From positions 1-50,723 of the forward strand of contig VGNE01000025.1 in assembly GCA_016866215.1 (NCBI GenBank): a stretch of 50,723 nucleotides of DNA. The letters run 5' to 3'. Source of the stretch: Chloroflexota bacterium. Lineage in GTDB: Bacteria > Chloroflexota > Anaerolineae > Anaerolineales > Villigracilaceae. Each line of letters opens with the position of its first letter. Position 1 is the stretch's first letter. Below are positions 49,496-50,723 of this stretch, piece by piece. The notes beneath the pieces are model-generated. The model saw only the letters and a program-made list of their open reading frames with translations, ran no database searches and had not been told where the DNA came from. The translations under genes and the position numbers were made by a program.

Positions 49496-50449
49496 TTATC
49501 GCGGGCGCAGGGATGCCGCACTTTTTTTGACGCTGTCCCATGCGCGTTGAACCCAGGCTTTGCGAATTAAGTAATCCAGGCGGTAGGTGAAGCGCGCAGG
49601 CATCAACCCGAAATAACGCGGCATCGAATCAATGGCGCAGGTGCGGTTGACGGCAAAGTAATCCAGCCAGAAGGATGAAATTGGAAAATTAGGCACAATG
49701 CTTTCGAAAAATACCGTGAAGGCGCGCAATGTGATTGGCGATAATTGAACAAGAAAACGATTTCTATCCGTTACTTCCATAATGGTTTCGAGGATCTGTT
49801 GCAGTGTGAAAAATTCACTGCCGCCCAGTTCATAGACCTGGTTGATCGTGTCGCTATTTTCAAGCGACCATAACATGCAGGTGACAAGGTCTTCCACCCA
49901 CACAGGCTGCACCACGGTTCGTCCGCCGGCTGGTATTGGAAATATGCCAGGGAAGAAACGGATCAGCCGCGCAAGATTGTTTGTAAAATGGTCTTCAGGT
50001 CCATAAACCAGCGAAGTGCGCAGGATGGTGTACGGCACATTGCCGTTGCGGATGTGCTCCTCGGCGATGCCCTTTGCTTTGAATGCGGGATATCCCGAAG
50101 CGCGCGCTGCGCCAATGTGACTGAGATAGACGATTCGATCCACGCCCGCATCTGCTGCGGCTTCGACGAGATTTTCCGTGCCTTGAATATCTGCCGTTAA
50201 TAAATCGCCGCGGCTGCCCTGATTTTCTGCGCTGGCAAGGTGGAAGACGGTCTCCACATCGCGTAAGGCTGCGCGTAAACCGCGCCGGTCCGCAAGGGAC
50301 ACCACCGCCACTTCCACAGGAACGCCTTTGGGCAGGCGCGGCGTGCGCGGCGAAGGACGGATCAATGCGCGCATTGGATATCCGATGGACGAGAGCTGGC
50401 GCACCAGGGTCCGTCCAATAAAACCAGTTGCGCCGGTGACAAGAATCAT
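49496..50449 (-). CDS. NAD(P)-dependent epimerase/dehydratase (atypical SDR)
   Basis: The protein has 317 residues from ATG 50449. The Rossmann motif is GATGFIG (6-12), with YLSHIGAARAS and TILRTSLVYGP following; this is the NDUFA9/SDR-a5-like group in which the Tyr-Lys pair is often altered. Substrate not predictable. A TATAAT ends 7 bases before ATG on the minus strand, so the transcript should be leaderless. Confidence 0.88.
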   Translation of the reverse strand: MILVTGATGFIGRTLVRQLSSIGYPMRALIRPSPRTPRLPKGVPVEVAVVSLADRRGLRAALRDVETVFHLASAENQGSRGDLLTADIQGTENLVEAAADAGVDRIVYLSHIGAARASGYPAFKAKGIAEEHIRNGNVPYTILRTSLVYGPEDHFTNNLARLIRFFPGIFPIPAGGRTVVQPVWVEDLVTCMLWSLENSDTINQVYELGGSEFFTLQQILETIMEVTDRNRFLVQLSPITLRAFTVFFESIVPNFPISSFWLDYFAVNRTCAIDSMPRYFGLMPARFTYRLDYLIRKAWVQRAWDSVKKSAASLRPR

Positions 50450-50476
50450 GTTTGGGATTATAGCAGAAGGGGAAAG

Positions 50477-50508
50477 GTGGACAGGGAAACAAGTAAACAA
50501 GTAGACAG
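50477..50508. repeat. Octamer array, left
   Basis: GTGGACAG, GGAAACAA, GTAAACAA and GTAGACAG stand in tandem with period 8. Confidence 0.75.
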
Positions 50509-50573
50509 GGCTGGAAAAATATCTGAAACAAAAAGACACAGAATTGCAGGGCATGAACCTCCGTGTTCCGTGT

Positions 50574-50613
50574 CTACCTTATGTACCTGTATACTTGCCT
50601 ACCTGTGTACTTA
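50574..50613. repeat. Octamer array, right, inverted
   Basis: CTACCTTA, TGTACCTG, TATACTTG, CCTACCTG and TGTACTTA repeat with period 8. The reverse complement has the same consensus as the left array, so the two arrays are opposed. Confidence 0.75.
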
Positions 50614-50618
50614 ACCTG

Positions 50619-50692
50619 TGGGCGCTGAGGGACTCGAACCCCCGACCCCTTCGGTGTAAACGAAGTGCTCTAACCAACTGAGCTAAGCGCCC
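50619..50692 (-). tRNA. tRNA-Val (TAC)
   Basis: The minus strand forms acceptor GGGCGCT with AGCGCCC, D-arm AGCTCAGTTGGTTAGAGC, anticodon loop TTTACAC (anticodon TAC), T-arm GGGGGTTCGAGTCCC, discriminator A. Length 74 bases. A TATAAT box lies on the minus strand at 50704-50709. Confidence 0.95.
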
Positions 50693-50723
50693 GGGTGACC
50701 GGTATTATAGCATGTGATCCTAA

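Noticed and set aside
1-50723. CRISPR array
   Set aside because: No set of direct repeats of 23-40 bases with unique spacers of constant length was seen; the tandem repeats have period 7 or 8.

Overview
The window looks like a chromosomal piece of an uncultured Chloroflexota bacterium, most likely Anaerolineae. This is an inference from the gene set: MalT-like regulators with a BTAD end, DUF5317, NHLP-leader-like peptide, leaderless promoters, NrfHA, an inner-membrane-type Pst operon and many degenerate short repeats. No rRNA, CRISPR array, phage module or intact transposase is visible. Two tRNA genes (Glu-TTC, Val-TAC) lie in the right third.

Layout. 1-8.7 kb: the tail of a probable transposase, an unknown membrane protein, an AbiEii-like nucleotidyltransferase with a small unrelated partner, a PAS-GAF-HD-GYP c-di-GMP phosphodiesterase, a three-gene operon of a 47-residue peptide, DUF5317 and a RiPP-leader-like protein, and a 1073-residue MalT/BTAD regulator. 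Three copies of the first ~65 bp of a recQ gene punctuate this stretch. 8.7-13.5 kb: a DHA2 drug exporter, an ABC-2 exporter and lipA; the 3' end of lipA with a terminator recurs after each of the two upstream modules. 13.5-20 kb: full-length NfeD, an isoprenylcysteine methyltransferase-like enzyme, pstSCAB and an Rrf2 regulator. 20-25.8 kb: lipoprotein, Memo-like protein, PriA, phosphoribosyltransferase, Crp/Fnr regulator. 25.8-29.8 kb: nrfHA (ammonifying nitrite reductase) under a near-ideal Crp-type site, a PCu(A)C copper chaperone and a GT2 glycosyltransferase. 29.8-37.6 kb: SbcC, a Thr/Pro-rich anchored protein, three M42 aminopeptidase paralogues, an S51 peptidase and a broken HEPN/MNT toxin-antitoxin. 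37.7-42.4 kb: small membrane proteins, serS behind a T-box leader, then a decaying regulator/zinc-ribbon cluster beside tRNA-Glu. 42.5-50.7 kb: a LepB/phosphatase/metalloprotease lipoprotein operon, fatty acid desaturase, a frameshifted membrane protein under a promoter carrying a GAAC-N4-GTTC box, GNAT and SDR genes and tRNA-Val.

The most unusual features are structural. (i) Ends of housekeeping genes (recQ 5', lipA 3') are repeated as direct repeats that bracket accessory modules, which looks like cassette capture. (ii) Period-7 and period-8 degenerate tandem repeats occur both between genes and in frame inside priA and sbcC. In priA two arrays are exactly three heptamers (21 nt), so the reading frame is kept. 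(iii) Several genes appear leaderless, with TATAAT overlapping the stop codon of the preceding gene. (iv) A dispersed GC-rich repeat family sits between many genes, inside the pst operon, in the T-box leader and in frame in one M42 gene. Start codons were often moved inward from the longest open frame, using ribosome-binding sites, -10 boxes or family N-termini.
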